Source of the DNA: an uncultured Bacilli bacterium
Lineage (GTDB): Bacteria > Bacillota_I > Bacilli_A > RF39 > UBA660
Assembly: GCA_910586295.1 (NCBI GenBank)
Contig: CAJUGE010000022.1
Location: 1-26,094 of the forward strand
Reading direction: 5' to 3'
DNA: 26,094 nt
The translations under genes were made by a program, and so were the position numbers. The notes below the pieces were generated by a model that saw only the letters and a program-made list of their open reading frames with translations, made no database searches and was not told where the DNA came from. This document shows positions 7,791 through 15,588 of the stretch, in pieces. Every line of letters begins with the position of its first letter. Position 1 is the stretch's first letter.

Positions 7791-8027
7791 CTATAAATTT
7801 TCTTTCGCCATTTTTTCTAAATAATTAATATTTATTTTCAGTTTATTAACGACTTCAATCATTGGTAATCTGTTATTAGGAAGAGTGTAGCCTTGACTTA
7901 TTAAATCTTGTTTTATCTCTTTCCTAAGTTTAACTGCATTATTTTTACCTATTTCAGCAAGGCGCATTAAATCATCAAGATTACACCATTGCTTTGAAAT
8001 AAGTTTTAATGTTTCTCTAGCATCCAT
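7791..8027 (-). CDS. Small DNA-binding or excisionase-like protein
   Basis: 78 residues. It is rich in Lys/Leu, with a helix pair typical of short HTH proteins: DLMRLAEIGKNNAVKLRKEI, then LPNNRLPMIEVVNKLKI. It resembles small proteins that sit first in integrase operons of phages and integrative elements, where they often act as excisionase or replication accessory. I cannot name the family with confidence. GGAGG stands 11 nt before the ATG. It is the first gene of the int operon, 11 bp ahead of the ATPase gene, and directly downstream of the operator-controlled minus-strand promoter. Confidence 0.6.
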   Translation of the reverse strand: MDARETLKLISKQWCNLDDLMRLAEIGKNNAVKLRKEIKQDLISQGYTLPNNRLPMIEVVNKLKININYLEKMAKENL

Positions 8028-8110
8028 ATTTAAGTGTTCCTCCTTTCGTTAGACTCTAGATATAAAAATATCTATGTATATGGATTACCAATAAAGAAAA
8101 GAATTATATA

Positions 8111-8221
8111 TGTGAGTTATACTCACAATAATATATTATCATACAGATTTAATTTAAGTCAACACTTTTTGTGATTAAAACTCACAAAAATATTGTTTGA
8201 TAATCAAAATTGTGTTAAAAT
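8111..8221. promoter_or_regulatory. Divergent promoters with paired TGTGA-N7-TCACA operators
   Basis: Two matching dyads, TGTGAGTTATACTCACA (8111-8127) and TGTGATTAAAACTCACA (8170-8186), the second extended to TTTTGTGA/TCACAAAA. Between them, on the minus strand, is TTGACT (8157-8162) with a GATAAT-like -10 that serves the int operon. On the plus strand TTGTTT (8193-8198), 17 bp, TAAAAT (8216-8221) serves the repressor gene. This is the classical layout for a lysogeny-type switch bound by the adjacent XRE protein (inference). Confidence 0.72.
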
Positions 8222-8251
8222 GGTAGTAGATGAGTAAATGAGGTGTAGTTG

Positions 8252-8776
8252 ATGGAAAATAAAACTTTAGCCAGTGTAGTAAAGAGTGCTAGAGAAAAAA
8301 TAGGAATATCACAAAGGGAATTATCAAGAAGAACTGGGATAGATAACAATACACTAGCAAAGATAGAAAAAGGTGAAAGAAAGAAACCAAATGTACTATC
8401 TTTAAGAAAATTATCTATGGTATTAGGCATTGATGTGAAAAAATTAATGAAATTATGTGATTATACCAAAGAAGAAATTGAAATAATTGATAACAAAATC
8501 TATACAAATATTGCAATTAAGAATGATGATTCATCAATTACATTGATAGATGAATACATAAAAAATTTCAAATATGATATTCTTGCTAAAGAAATCTTGT
8601 TAGATTTTATAAATAAAAATGATTATAAAAAGATAGAAAAATATGAAAAATTAAAACAAACTGAAAAAAATAAAGTAGATAAAGCATTTAAAAATATAGT
8701 TAATACCATTAATGAAGATATTGAAAAAAGGGAATATGCTATAGTACATATTGATGATAATAAGACTAAAAAATAA
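8252..8776 (+). CDS. XRE-family repressor of the integrative element
   Basis: 174 residues from ATG 8252. A TTG codon directly precedes it, but AGGTG at 8241-8245 is spaced 6 nt from the ATG. Residues 7-62 form a Cro/CI-type HTH: VVKSAREKIGISQRELSRR, then IDNNTLAKIEKGERKKPNVL and LRKLSMVLGID. The C-terminal part (about 80-174) is Lys/Asp/Asn-rich and helical, without a visible peptidase (no Ser-Lys LexA-type active site), so induction is not by RecA-type self-cleavage as far as I can see. It is divergent from the int operon across two identical-type dyads, so it is most likely the maintenance repressor and autoregulator. Confidence 0.88.
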   Translation: MENKTLASVVKSAREKIGISQRELSRRTGIDNNTLAKIEKGERKKPNVLSLRKLSMVLGIDVKKLMKLCDYTKEEIEIIDNKIYTNIAIKNDDSSITLIDEYIKNFKYDILAKEILLDFINKNDYKKIEKYEKLKQTEKNKVDKAFKNIVNTINEDIEKREYAIVHIDDNKTKK

Positions 8777-8958
8777 TTATTTTTGGTTAGCAATGACAGT
8801 GTGACAAGAGATAAATACTCTAGGGTAGAGTCTATTATAAATGTCACGCTTGTCATCGGCTGTAAAACTGTGTATTAGCCAGCACTGCAAATGTACTCTC
8901 GCCATTTACAAAAATATGGGATTCATCCCAAACCCTACAAAAAGGAGGATTAAATAAA
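8777..8958. other. Structured intergenic region with inverted repeats
   Basis: 182 bp without an ORF but dense in dyads. TGACA-gt-GTGACA (8794-8806) pairs with TGTCAC-gc-TTGTCA (8842-8855), enclosing CTCTA-ggg-TAGAG (8818-8830). Then come GGCT/AGCC (8858-8880), AAATG/CATTT (8889-8907) and TGGGAT/ATCCCA just before the serine-hydrolase Shine-Dalgarno AAAGGAGG. It may be a structured 5' leader, a small RNA, or a single-strand or transfer origin of the element. The sequence alone does not decide. Confidence 0.45.
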
Positions 8959-9876
8959 ATGATTGATATAGAAAACATTAAAGACAAGGTAAGTAGTCTT
9001 TCTAAGAAACTTCCTAGTCTAAATATTGATAGTATTTTTTTAGAACAAGATGGAAGATTAGATAAAATTTTTTACAATGAAGAATGTTTACATGAACTAA
9101 GAAGTTGTTCAAAACTATTAGTGGCAATGGCTATTGGAATTGCAATAGATAAAGAGATGATAACACTTGATACTTATATTTATCCATCTATTAAAGGTAT
9201 TCTTGATGTTAGAAGTGAAAGTAATTTAGAAAAAATCAAAAAATGGAAAATTAGAAATTTATTAACTCATACTACTGGTTATGAGTCACAAATGATGTCA
9301 GAAAGATATATAAAAGATATTGATGAAAATACATTACTTGATTATGCGCTTAATTATGATATACCTTATAATGTTGGAACAAGATTTGCTTACAATAATG
9401 TAGAACCATTTGTATTATCAGTATTTTTTCAAGAAAATTTCGGAATAAACTTATCTGATTTTATAAACGAAAATATATTTAAAAAATTAGATATTAAAGA
9501 ATATAAATGGGATAATTTTGGAAGGTATTGTCCTGCTTCAACAGGGCTTTATCTTAAACATAGTGATTTTCATAAAATTGGTAAATTATTATTAAACAAT
9601 GGAAAATACAATGACATTCAAGTAATACCAGAAACTTGGATAAATGAAATGTGTACATTACAACTAGAAACACCTTCTGCATTTAAGCCTGAAAGAGTAT
9701 TTCCAAAAGTTGGTGTTGGTTATTATACATTTATCTCAACCAATAATTATATTTTTAGAGATGGAGCAGATGGGCAATATATTATATTAAATAAAGAGAG
9801 AAATATTTTAATAACAATAATGTCACGAGAAAAAGATATGAAAAATGTGACAGAAGTTTTAAGAGATTTAATATAG
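8959..9876 (+). CDS. Serine hydrolase, beta-lactamase/PBP-like (class C fold)
   Basis: 305 residues. The active-site motif SxxK is Ser49-Cys-Ser-Lys52 in LRSCSKLLVAMA, where the family puts nucleophile and general base. The YxN motif is Tyr145-Asn-Asn147 in RFAYNNVEP. The usual KTG is replaced near the C-terminus by DGADGQYIIL, as in many esterase-like members. NLLTHTTGY (100-108) is another strong family signature. No signal peptide is visible, so it is probably cytoplasmic and acts on a soluble ester or amide; the substrate is unknown. Its stop overlaps the Shine-Dalgarno of the NUDIX gene, so the two form an operon. Drug resistance should not be assumed from the fold. Confidence 0.88.
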   Translation: MIDIENIKDKVSSLSKKLPSLNIDSIFLEQDGRLDKIFYNEECLHELRSCSKLLVAMAIGIAIDKEMITLDTYIYPSIKGILDVRSESNLEKIKKWKIRNLLTHTTGYESQMMSERYIKDIDENTLLDYALNYDIPYNVGTRFAYNNVEPFVLSVFFQENFGINLSDFINENIFKKLDIKEYKWDNFGRYCPASTGLYLKHSDFHKIGKLLLNNGKYNDIQVIPETWINEMCTLQLETPSAFKPERVFPKVGVGYYTFISTNNYIFRDGADGQYIILNKERNILITIMSREKDMKNVTEVLRDLI

Positions 9877-9887
9877 GAGGAAAATTG

Positions 9888-10437
9888 ATGAGTAAAGAAT
9901 ATTTTGATATATTAGATGAAAATGGAAATAAAACGGGAAAAATAAAATTAAGAAATGAAGTGCATAGAGATGGAGATTGGCATAAAGGGGTTACATATAT
10001 GGATTATAAACGATAAAGGTGATATTTTATTACAAAGAAGATGTGCAACAAAAGATAGTAATCCAAATATGTTAGATATATCTAGTGCGGGACATTTAAC
10101 AGCAGGGGATGAGTCATTATCTGGAGCGATAAGAGAACTAAAAGAGGAGTTAAATTTAGATGTAAAACCAGAGGAACTACAATTTATCAAAACTTTAAAA
10201 AGAAATTCTAAATATACTTCGACATTTATAAATAATGAATTTGATGACTTATATATTTTAAGAACAACAAAAAGTATAGATGATATAAAATATCAAGAAG
10301 AAGAGATATCAGAAATATTTTTTGTTCCATATAAAGAATTTAAAAACATGGTAGAAAATAAAAGAGAAGATTTATTAAGACACGAAGAAGAGTTTGAAAT
10401 ATTATTTAATCTTTTTGATGAGGAGTTTGATAATTAG
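9888..10437 (+). pseudogene. NUDIX hydrolase (Idi-like), frameshifted
   Basis: The true start is ATG 9888, 7 nt after AGGAGG. It reads MSKEYFDILDENGNKTGKIK...EVHRDGDWHKG and then hits TAA at 10014-10016. In the +1-shifted frame the rest of a NUDIX protein continues (LHIWIINDKGDILLQRRC), followed by the Nudix box GHLTAGDESLSGAIRELKEE, down to 10437. The two halves join naturally at 9987-9992 (GGGGTT) if one base is removed. So this is a single-base frameshift in a roughly 182-residue gene of the isopentenyl-diphosphate-isomerase-like NUDIX group, which hydrolyse nucleoside-diphosphate-linked compounds. A truncated protein could start at ATG 9955 but has no Shine-Dalgarno. Sequencing error at a G-run or slippage are alternatives to decay. 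Confidence 0.85.
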
Positions 10438-10478
10438 AAAATGATCTTATAAAAAATAATGTGTTAGGAGATGGTAAA

Positions 10479-11324
10479 GTGTCAAAGTGGTATGATAAAC
10501 CTACTAAAATTTTATCAATGAAAAAAGATATTGATTATGTTATGTGTATTGATGAAAATGGTAGTAGCAGTAATTTAACTTATGTATTAAAACAAATATC
10601 AAATGAAAAAGAAATATCAGAAGATGATAAATACTTTACTATTACTGGCTGTATTTTTACAAAAGAAGAATATATGAACTCAAGGAAAATCATAAAAGCA
10701 TTAAAAAATAAATATTGGGAAAATGGTATGTTTTATGATAGTAAATTTAAACGAGAAAAAGCAGTATGTTTTCATTCGAGAGATATAAGAAAACACGATA
10801 ATTGTTTTAATGATAGTGTTATAAATTATAATGAGTTTATGATTGATTTAACAGACACTATGAAAAACATACAATGTAAAATAATTTCAATCAGTATAAA
10901 TCTTTATGAATATCTGAAAAAAGGTTATACTCACAACGTTTATAATGTAGCATTTGATTTTTTATTAGAAAGATATATTTACGCTACTGAAAATAATAAA
11001 AAAGGTGTAATCATGCTTGAAGCAAGAGGTAAAGATGAGGATAGTGAATTATTAGAACACATTAGTAAAGTTATCACTAAAACAGGTACAAAGAAGATTA
11101 GTTCAAGGGAACTAAAAACTAAAATAGATGGAGTATATTTTAATCCTAAATGGAATGAAGAATATAGTTCTACTTATGTTGGACTAGAAATAACAGATTT
11201 GTTTTCATATCCAATTCATAAATATGTTAAAAGAAATACCAAAGATAAGGCATTTCTAACATTTGAAAATAAAATAGTTGGATATCCAAATTATAAAAAT
11301 AAGGGAATAAAAACATTCCCTTAA
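10479..11324 (+). CDS. DUF3800-family protein
   Basis: 281 residues from GTG 10479. A GTG six codons upstream is in frame, but AGGAG (10466-10470) is placed 8 nt before 10479. DUF3800 hallmarks are an N-terminal YVMCIDENG strand with an acidic pair, CFHSRDIRKH, a central EARGKDED and the C-terminal LEITDLFSYPIHKYV. The acidic residues in this arrangement resemble RNase H-like folds, and the family is common in mobile and defence-related loci, but its biochemical role is not settled. It follows the serine hydrolase and broken NUDIX gene as cargo. A minus-strand terminator hairpin lies just beyond its stop. Confidence 0.82.
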   Translation: MSKWYDKPTKILSMKKDIDYVMCIDENGSSSNLTYVLKQISNEKEISEDDKYFTITGCIFTKEEYMNSRKIIKALKNKYWENGMFYDSKFKREKAVCFHSRDIRKHDNCFNDSVINYNEFMIDLTDTMKNIQCKIISISINLYEYLKKGYTHNVYNVAFDFLLERYIYATENNKKGVIMLEARGKDEDSELLEHISKVITKTGTKKISSRELKTKIDGVYFNPKWNEEYSSTYVGLEITDLFSYPIHKYVKRNTKDKAFLTFENKIVGYPNYKNKGIKTFP

Positions 11325-11325
11325 A

Positions 11326-11406
11326 ACAAAAAAAATAAGAACTGGATAAACCAGTTCTTACCGTCCGCGATACCACGAACCCCAAGCAAACTTAATTGCT
11401 TTTGAC
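11326..11406 (-). ncRNA. Candidate small RNA, about 80 nt, minus strand
   Basis: From a start predicted near 11406, the minus strand reads a short hairpin AAGCAA/TTGCTT, a G-rich segment (GGGGTTCGTGGTATCGCGGACGG spans the complement of 11359-11381; first part GGGGTTCGTGGTATCG), and a perfect terminator AAGAACTGG-TTTAT-CCAGTTCTT followed by eight U-encoding bases. There is no ORF. The transcript ends about at the 3' end of the convergent DUF3800 gene and could pair with its mRNA tail. It might also be the antitoxin RNA of a type I pair, but no toxin peptide is evident. Confidence 0.6.
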
Positions 11407-11412
11407 ATATTT

Positions 11413-11441
11413 AATATAGCAAATAAATGATTATTTGTCAA
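11413..11441 (-). promoter_or_regulatory. Near-consensus promoter of the minus-strand small RNA
   Basis: On the minus strand: TTGACA (11436-11441), exactly 17 bp, TATATT (11413-11418). It drives only the short unit terminating near 11326. Confidence 0.7.
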
Positions 11442-11495
11442 TACTATGTCTTTAATAGTATATATAAAAGTTGAATGAAATATGCAAAATTTAAT

Positions 11496-11620
11496 TTGAT
11501 ATATGAATTTTTATATCAATAAAATATTTCCGAAATATGGAAAAAACTTAATTTATATGATAAAATAGTTTTAATAAAAAGGGCTAGTATAGACTTAAAT
11601 GTTTTTCTTGCCCTTTTTTT
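11496..11620 (+). promoter_or_regulatory. Promoter, dyads and attenuator-like leader of the Hachiman operon
   Basis: TTGATAT/ATATCAA (11496-11519) is an inverted repeat overlapping a possible promoter, TTGATA-N18-TAAAAT (11496-11525). A second dyad, TTTCC-N7-GGAAA (11527-11543), overlaps the -35 of another possible promoter whose -10 is TAAAAT at 11561-11566. Downstream, AAAAAGGGC (11576-11584) pairs with GCCCTTTTT (11610-11618) and ends in a T-run. This is a terminator-like hairpin in the leader, 22 bp before hamA. It suggests regulated or premature termination (inference). Confidence 0.5.
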
Positions 11621-11641
11621 CTTGAAGTAGGTGTTTGCTAT

Positions 11642-12553
11642 ATGAGTGAAGAAAAGATTAAAAATTTATTAATCAGTAATGATTTATTGTTTAATCAATT
11701 ATATATTTTTAGTTGTGAATTTGATATTTTACCAAAGAAAAAACATAATGCTATAGCAATTAAATATGTTGATTTACAGGAATGTAGAGAAAAGTTTATT
11801 GAAGAATTATCTTATATTATTCAAGATTGGGTTTATAATAGAAAAAAGTATAAGGCATTGGTTGACAAGCAATTGCGTAAAGATGATAATGAATATAGGG
11901 CACACGCATATGTTATGAAAATGATTAAAGAAAAATTTCGACGAGATAAAAAGAATGATTTAATTCTACAGGGACAATTCGGAGAATTGTTATTATATGC
12001 AACCATTCAAAAGTTTTTTGGAGCTGTACCAATTTTAAGAAAAATGCCAATTACTACATCAACGAAACACGAAAGGTATGGTGCGGATGCAATTCATTAT
12101 AAATACGAAGGAGGAAAAAATTTAATTTATTTGGGAGAGGCAAAAACGTATGAAAGTGATTACCAGTTCAATAATGCATTAAAAGCCTCTTTGGAAAGTA
12201 TAATGGACACATATGATAAACATAAAAGTGAAATAGAAAGATATAGTTTTGACGATTTCATAGATGAAAATCTAATAGATATAGCTCAAAAATATAGTGA
12301 TTCAACGTTAGAAAATTGTGAAGTTCATTTGGTATGCATAGTAACATATAATGAAAAAGCAAAAATAAATCAAATAAACGAACAGGAAATAAAGAGTTCC
12401 ATCGAAAAAATTATAAAAGAACGATGCGCTAGCTATAAAAAGGATAATTTTAATGATTATAAAGATAAAGGTATTTTTAATAGAGTAAATTACATATTTT
12501 TCCCAGTTTGGGAGCTCGATAAATTGTTAAAATTATTTGGAGAACAGATATGA
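11642..12553 (+). CDS. hamA: Hachiman defence effector HamA (DUF1837)
   Basis: 303 residues. The C-terminal half has the DUF1837 nuclease-like core: Glu115 in GQFGELLLYATI, Asp149 in RYGADAIHY and the ELK-like Glu166-x-Lys168 in IYLGEAKTYE, which fits a PD-(D/E)xK active site. In characterised Hachiman systems HamA is a DNase held inactive by HamB and released when DNA damage or phage infection is sensed. The N-terminal 100 residues are helical and family-like. AGGTG precedes the ATG. The stop overlaps hamB by 4 bp (ATGA), as is typical of the pair. Naming rests on motifs plus the adjacent helicase. The family function is known; activity of this copy is inferred. Confidence 0.88.
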   Translation: MSEEKIKNLLISNDLLFNQLYIFSCEFDILPKKKHNAIAIKYVDLQECREKFIEELSYIIQDWVYNRKKYKALVDKQLRKDDNEYRAHAYVMKMIKEKFRRDKKNDLILQGQFGELLLYATIQKFFGAVPILRKMPITTSTKHERYGADAIHYKYEGGKNLIYLGEAKTYESDYQFNNALKASLESIMDTYDKHKSEIERYSFDDFIDENLIDIAQKYSDSTLENCEVHLVCIVTYNEKAKINQINEQEIKSSIEKIIKERCASYKKDNFNDYKDKGIFNRVNYIFFPVWELDKLLKLFGEQI

Positions 12554-15096
12554 TGAAAAAAGTAATTAATAAGAAACAATTGTTAAATTATTGGTTAAGA
12601 GTAGAACATATTAATATTGGCAAAAGGTTGGGATTTATTAATTTTAATGATATCAATATAACAGAGGATATTATATACTCTAGTTTGCACCTATTAGATA
12701 AAATGTCCTTACTAAAACCTACAGAACAAGATAAATCATTAATAATTTCGGTATCAGCATTAATGTGGGAATATATTCCTGAAAAATTTAATTTGATTAG
12801 TGAATATCTAATAAAAATTTTATCTAGAATTGGATATTCCCCATCAAGTATAATCATAGATAGGGAATATGATAAAGAAAATAGACACTATTCTGCTATG
12901 AATAGTATTTTTACAGAAGCCTCAATTGTTGTAAATCAGTTGAGAAATCAAGTAGAACTTAATAATAATTTTTATGTTCTAAGTGACTTTCAAAAAGAAA
13001 TCTGGGAAAAAATAGATAAAAATAAAGTTTTGGGAATATCAGCTCCAACTTCTGCTGGTAAGTCATATATAATTTTATTAAAGACAATTGAGTTAATGCA
13101 AAAAAATGACTGTGATATTGTATATATCGTTCCTACATTGAGCTTAGTAAATCAAGTTTATTCCGATTATAGTGATATGCTAAAAAATAATGATATAAAT
13201 GATACAAGAATATTCATGTCTTATAGTGAGGATATTGATGACTCTGTAAATAAAATATTTGTCGTTACTCAAGAAAAATTAATAGATATTTTTGATAGTA
13301 ATGAATATAAATTTAGAAGAAAAGTAATTTTAGTTGTAGATGAAATTCAAAATATCGAACATGTTCAAGAAGATGATGAAATTAGGTCTAAAGTTTTATA
13401 TGATGTATTAAATGAGTTTAAAAATAGTGATTTGGCTTTTAAAATAATTTTTTCTGGTGCTAGAGTAAATGATATAGATGAGTTAGCAAATCAGGTTTTT
13501 AATGTTAAAATAGCAAATAAGATTGAAACAAAAACAAGTCCTGTTCTAAGTATAACCTATTCTGTTATTAAGAAAGAAAAAGAATTTTATTTGAGACAAT
13601 ATGTTTCGCTAAAGAAAAAACCTACAGAAATTTTAATAGAAAATAGTAATAAAATTTGTATTGGTAAAACATCTTATACTAATGAAGTATATCAATATAT
13701 TTCCAATATAGTTAAATGTATGAATACTAACAAGAATATTATATTTTCGCCAACCGTAAATCAAGCACGAAAAATAGCTCTTAATTTGGAAATTTCAGAA
13801 AGTAGTATTGATAGATTATTAGAAGAACTTATATTATACTATGAAGATACTGTTCATAAGAATTATGGATTATGTACTACTTTAAAAAACAATATAGCAT
13901 ATCATCACGGTAAAATGCCACAACATGTTAGAAGAACAATAGAAATAGCAATGAAACAAGGTATTATTCAAAATCTGGTTTGTACAACTACAATGATTCA
14001 GGGCGTAAATTTACCTGCTCAAAATATTATTGTTAGAAATCCTTACTTATTTACTAAAAGGAAAACAAATGTGAAAAATTTAACTAGTTATGAAATGGCA
14101 AATTTAAGAGGAAGGGCAGGCAGATTACTGAAGGATTTTGTAGGAAGAACCTTTGTTTTAGACGAAAATTCTTTTGCCGAAGTTGAAGAATACGATGAAG
14201 ATAATCTATTTAATGATACAGAAAAAAATATTGATTGCACCTATGCAACAAAGTATCATGAATATGAAGATGATATAAATGAATCGTTAGAAACAAATGA
14301 ATTAATAAATAGTGTTGAACAAAAGCATGGCTTTTGGGTAATCTATATACGACAAACAATTTTAAAAAATCCAGAAAAAGCAAAGGAAATATTAAAAAAT
14401 GTTGGTATTGAACTTGAGGATAATGAGATATCATCCATTTCAAGAGATTTATCACGATTAAAAGTCCCAAAAATAATTTGTTCTAAAAATAGATATTGGG
14501 ATCCATTAGTATTGAATAAGCTATATCAAGATAATAGATTTAAACTTCCTACTGGGGCTAGTGAAGAAAATTTACAAAGTAAATTAGTAGAAATATTAAA
14601 AATTTTAAGAGAAGATAGTGATTATTCGTATTATTTTGAAAAGCAAATACCATCTAAATATAGACGCGGTGGTATGATCCGTATTTTATGTTCAAATGCC
14701 GAAAAATGGTTGAAAAGTAAATCATTAAAAGAAATATTAAATCGAGATTACAAAGAAGATCGAGATATTTCAGAGAGTATTGATGCAAATATAGAAATGC
14801 TACAAGATGTTGTTTCATATAGTTTACCTTTATTATTAAAACCTTTATATGATATATTTGAACCGGAAAGTGCCTTTTTAAGTTTCTTACAAAGTGGTTC
14901 ATATATTCCAGTGGTAAGAACTTTAATAGAATGGGGAATACCTAGAGAAACAGCAATATTTCTACATTCAGAATATTTAGAAAAGGTTGACTTTATTGGC
15001 GAAAACAAATATGATAATCTGCGTAATGAACTTATAAATATTAAAAACAAAATACCTTATTGGATTAAGGAGCAACTTGTAGGTATTATATATTAA
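12550..15096 (+). CDS. hamB: Hachiman helicase HamB
   Basis: 848 residues, in the normal range for HamB. It is a superfamily 2, Ski2-like helicase: Walker A APTSAGKS (165-172), motif II DEIQ (264-267) in LVVDEIQNIEH, motif III-like FSGARVND, motif V TTTMIQGVNLPAQN and motif VI NLRGRAGRLLKD. The region after about residue 600 is alpha-helical and probably contacts HamA. HamB surveys DNA in the cytoplasm; known complexes unleash HamA on loss of DNA integrity. It starts inside the hamA stop, with GGAG 7 nt upstream, so translation is coupled. A terminator hairpin follows at 15243-15277. Confidence 0.9.
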   Translation: MMKKVINKKQLLNYWLRVEHINIGKRLGFINFNDINITEDIIYSSLHLLDKMSLLKPTEQDKSLIISVSALMWEYIPEKFNLISEYLIKILSRIGYSPSSIIIDREYDKENRHYSAMNSIFTEASIVVNQLRNQVELNNNFYVLSDFQKEIWEKIDKNKVLGISAPTSAGKSYIILLKTIELMQKNDCDIVYIVPTLSLVNQVYSDYSDMLKNNDINDTRIFMSYSEDIDDSVNKIFVVTQEKLIDIFDSNEYKFRRKVILVVDEIQNIEHVQEDDEIRSKVLYDVLNEFKNSDLAFKIIFSGARVNDIDELANQVFNVKIANKIETKTSPVLSITYSVIKKEKEFYLRQYVSLKKKPTEILIENSNKICIGKTSYTNEVYQYISNIVKCMNTNKNIIFSPTVNQARKIALNLEISESSIDRLLEELILYYEDTVHKNYGLCTTLKNNIAYHHGKMPQHVRRTIEIAMKQGIIQNLVCTTTMIQGVNLPAQNIIVRNPYLFTKRKTNVKNLTSYEMANLRGRAGRLLKDFVGRTFVLDENSFAEVEEYDEDNLFNDTEKNIDCTYATKYHEYEDDINESLETNELINSVEQKHGFWVIYIRQTILKNPEKAKEILKNVGIELEDNEISSISRDLSRLKVPKIICSKNRYWDPLVLNKLYQDNRFKLPTGASEENLQSKLVEILKILREDSDYSYYFEKQIPSKYRRGGMIRILCSNAEKWLKSKSLKEILNRDYKEDRDISESIDANIEMLQDVVSYSLPLLLKPLYDIFEPESAFLSFLQSGSYIPVVRTLIEWGIPRETAIFLHSEYLEKVDFIGENKYDNLRNELINIKNKIPYWIKEQLVGIIY

Positions 15097-15100
15097 AGAA

Positions 15101-15284
15101 ATATGTAAAAAATAAGCATTAATATTTATATTATTATCATTTGTTTTCCAAAGGGTATGAGATTTCCCATACTAGAAAATCTTGCGGGAGTAAGTTTTCA
15201 GTGCTTGCGAGACAAAGATTTTACTCCTAAACGACATTTTAAAAGCACAATCTATTATTTAGAAAGTGCTTATTTTTTACATAT
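15101..15284. repeat. 18-bp perfect inverted repeat and bidirectional terminator at the 3' end of hamB
   Basis: ATATGTAAAAAATAAGCA at 15101-15118 is perfectly inverted at 15267-15284. The left arm starts 4 bp after the hamB stop. The right arm contains the stop of the convergent gene. Inside, AAGCAC (15243-15248) pairs with GTGCTT (15266-15271) ahead of ATTTTTT, a terminator for hamB. Further stems GGAGTAA/TTACTCC and AAAATCTT/AAGATTTT overlap at their right arms and are alternatives. The 180 bp between the genes hold no ORF. Confidence 0.65.
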
Positions 15285-15588
15285 ATTTTTCAATTTTTAG
15301 TGGATTATCATTTACTATTTTGAGATTAAATTTAATTTTTAGAATCTGTTTTATTTGTGGTATTAAAGAATTAATTTCGCAATTCACATTAAATATATCG
15401 ATTGCAGAATTAATATGATTATATAATGGACAATCAGATAAACAATCTCTGCTATATCCATTTGCTAGATAAAATGCTATTGTATCTGGAATAACATAGT
15501 TAATCATATATTCATTATAATTATCATAAAAAGGTAGAAGTACCTCTTCAAATTCTTTATCAGTTATATCTTCTTTACCTTTAATCAT
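15277..15588 (-). CDS. Hypothetical protein, cotranscribed with TnpV-like gene
   Basis: 103 residues, not recognised. The sequence is acidic and aromatic, with a NGYSRDCLSDCPLYNH segment holding two close cysteines, followed by a helical LIPQIKQILKIKFNLKI tail. It has no membrane segment and no known motif. Its ATG overlaps the TnpV-like stop (ATGA at 15585-15588), so the two are translated together. Small partners of TnpV genes exist in conjugative transposons, but I cannot claim homology. It lies near the right end of the integrative element, convergent with hamB. Confidence 0.55.
   Translation of the reverse strand: MIKGKEDITDKEFEEVLLPFYDNYNEYMINYVIPDTIAFYLANGYSRDCLSDCPLYNHINSAIDIFNVNCEINSLIPQIKQILKIKFNLKIVNDNPLKIEKYM

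Noticed and set aside
8959..9876. Antibiotic-resistance beta-lactamase
   Set aside because: SxxK and YxN are present, but there is no signal peptide and the KTG motif is replaced. This fits an esterase or peptidase-like member better.
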